6,156 bases of DNA from an uncultured Bacilli bacterium (lineage in GTDB: Bacteria; Bacillota_I; Bacilli_A; RF39; UBA660): the NCBI GenBank assembly GCA_947593275.1, contig CANQDN010000074.1, positions 1-6,156 of the forward strand, in the 5' to 3' direction. The notes under the pieces were generated by a model. The model did not search any database. It was not told the origin of the DNA and worked only from the letters and a program-made list of their open reading frames with translations. A program made the translations under genes and the position numbers. Every line of letters begins with the position of its first letter. Positions within the stretch are counted from its first letter, which is position 1. Positions 5,330-6,156 of the stretch are shown one piece after another.

Positions 5330-6156
5330 ATGAATCTTATAGAAAATGATTATAAAATTAAAAATCCTAAAATTACTAGCAATACTAAAATAATTTCTGT
5401 TACGGATATTCATAGTAATTATTATTTTTTAAATATAGTAAAAGAATTATTAGCTATAAATCCTGATTTAATTATTGTTTCGGGAGATACGATAGATTCC
5501 ATAGATAATGCTAATAATGATTTAATATTAGAAGCTTTTAAATATTTATCAAAAAATATACCTACTTTTATATCATACGGCAATCATGATACTGTAATGT
5601 TTATTAGTCATAATAATTTTATTGGTCATGAAGAGATTGATACACATAATAAAGAATTTTTTGATAAATTAAAAAAACAAACTAATTGTGTTATTCTGGA
5701 TAATAATTCTGAACAATTTAAAAATTTAATTTTAACTTCTTTTAACTTATCTACAGATAATTGGTATCAATTAGGTGAATCAAAAAGTTCATTTATTGAA
5801 GAATTTAATAAAAATTATAAGCCGGATAATTCTAAATATACAATATTATCAAGTCACTCTCCAAATGGTTATTTAACTAATAAAGGAAAAATAAGTGAAG
5901 AATTATATAATTTATTATTAGATACATTAATATTGGCTGGTCATAATCACGGAGGATTAGTACCTAAACAAATTCAAGAATTATTAAAAAATACTCCTAT
6001 TAATGGTGTTGGTTTAGCTGGCCCATACAACAAATTATTATTTAAAAATGCCTATGGATATTTTAATAGTGGAAGTACAAATTTAATTCTATCTAACGGA
6101 ATAACAAAATGGTCAGATTGCAATGGTTCTTTGGGAAAATTGGTAAATACTGTTTT
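5330..6156 (+). CDS. calcineurin-like metallophosphoesterase (3' end beyond the window)
   Basis: 275 codons are visible, open to the window edge. The metal-binding motifs of the calcineurin-like superfamily are present in order: DIH (D26, H28), GD (D53 in VSGDTID), GNHD (N85, H86), a lone His in SSHSP (H176), and GHNH (H205, H207). Both metal sites look intact, so an active phosphomonoesterase or phosphodiesterase is expected; the substrate cannot be read from the sequence. No signal peptide or membrane segment is seen, unlike YkuE-type membrane members, so it is probably cytoplasmic. The ATG at 5330-5332 has AAGGGGGG (5313-5320) 9 bases upstream. It is divergent from the Fic gene with a shared operator region. 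A standard tail of this fold (GYFNSGST, 243-250) is present, so little is likely missing. Confidence 0.9.
   Translation, partial: MNLIENDYKIKNPKITSNTKIISVTDIHSNYYFLNIVKELLAINPDLIIVSGDTIDSIDNANNDLILEAFKYLSKNIPTFISYGNHDTVMFISHNNFIGHEEIDTHNKEFFDKLKKQTNCVILDNNSEQFKNLILTSFNLSTDNWYQLGESKSSFIEEFNKNYKPDNSKYTILSSHSPNGYLTNKGKISEELYNLLLDTLILAGHNHGGLVPKQIQELLKNTPINGVGLAGPYNKLLFKNAYGYFNSGSTNLILSNGITKWSDCNGSLGKLVNTV

Noticed and set aside
1..6156. CRISPR array, tRNA, rRNA, insertion sequence or phage genes.
   Set aside because: No regularly spaced repeats, tRNA cloverleaf, transposase motif or terminal inverted repeats were seen on either strand.

Overview
This AT-rich window (roughly 25-30% GC by eye) looks like a small-genome Bacilli or Mollicutes-like Firmicute, probably a gut lineage such as RF39. 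The evidence is the AT-biased codons, TAA as every visible stop, Gram-positive-type Shine-Dalgarno sites, near-consensus sigma-A promoters, TGG used for Trp (so no sign of the Mycoplasma code), and a Bacillus-length S12 N-terminus. The lineage is inference.

Layout. Positions 1-324 (minus) hold the N-terminal 108 codons of rpsL (ribosomal protein S12). The 463 bases upstream (325-787) contain no protein gene of normal size, but three minus-strand sigma-A promoters pointing at rpsL. The outermost drives a compact, locally GC-rich, hairpin-rich element with a terminator (about 612-721), a good candidate for an unrecognised small RNA or attenuated leader. The middle one drives a second structured segment (about 494-546). 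The inner one is the proximal rpsL promoter. Positions 788-2779 (minus) encode a 663-residue cytoplasmic protein with a BspA-like leucine-rich-repeat N-terminus and a long unrecognised helical C-terminus.

Positions 2917-4116 (minus) hold a two-gene unit: a small single-pass membrane protein followed by a DUF1848 protein whose C-terminal CX3CX2C cysteines resemble a radical-SAM cluster site. A terminator follows the DUF1848 gene. Upstream, 4227-5153 (minus) encodes a Fic-domain enzyme with an N-terminal DNA-binding domain and a built-in inhibitory motif. It is divergent from a calcineurin-like metallophosphoesterase (5330 to the window edge, plus).

The Fic/phosphoesterase intergenic region has two back-to-back, near-perfect sigma-A promoters and two copies of one palindromic operator. 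One copy lies inside the Fic promoter and the other lies between the two -35 boxes. This suggests joint control, possibly by the Fic protein itself. The most novel-looking parts are the structured RNA cluster upstream of rpsL and this Fic/phosphoesterase control region. S12 also carries a notable substitution: Ile where nearly all bacteria have Pro next to the streptomycin-associated loop.
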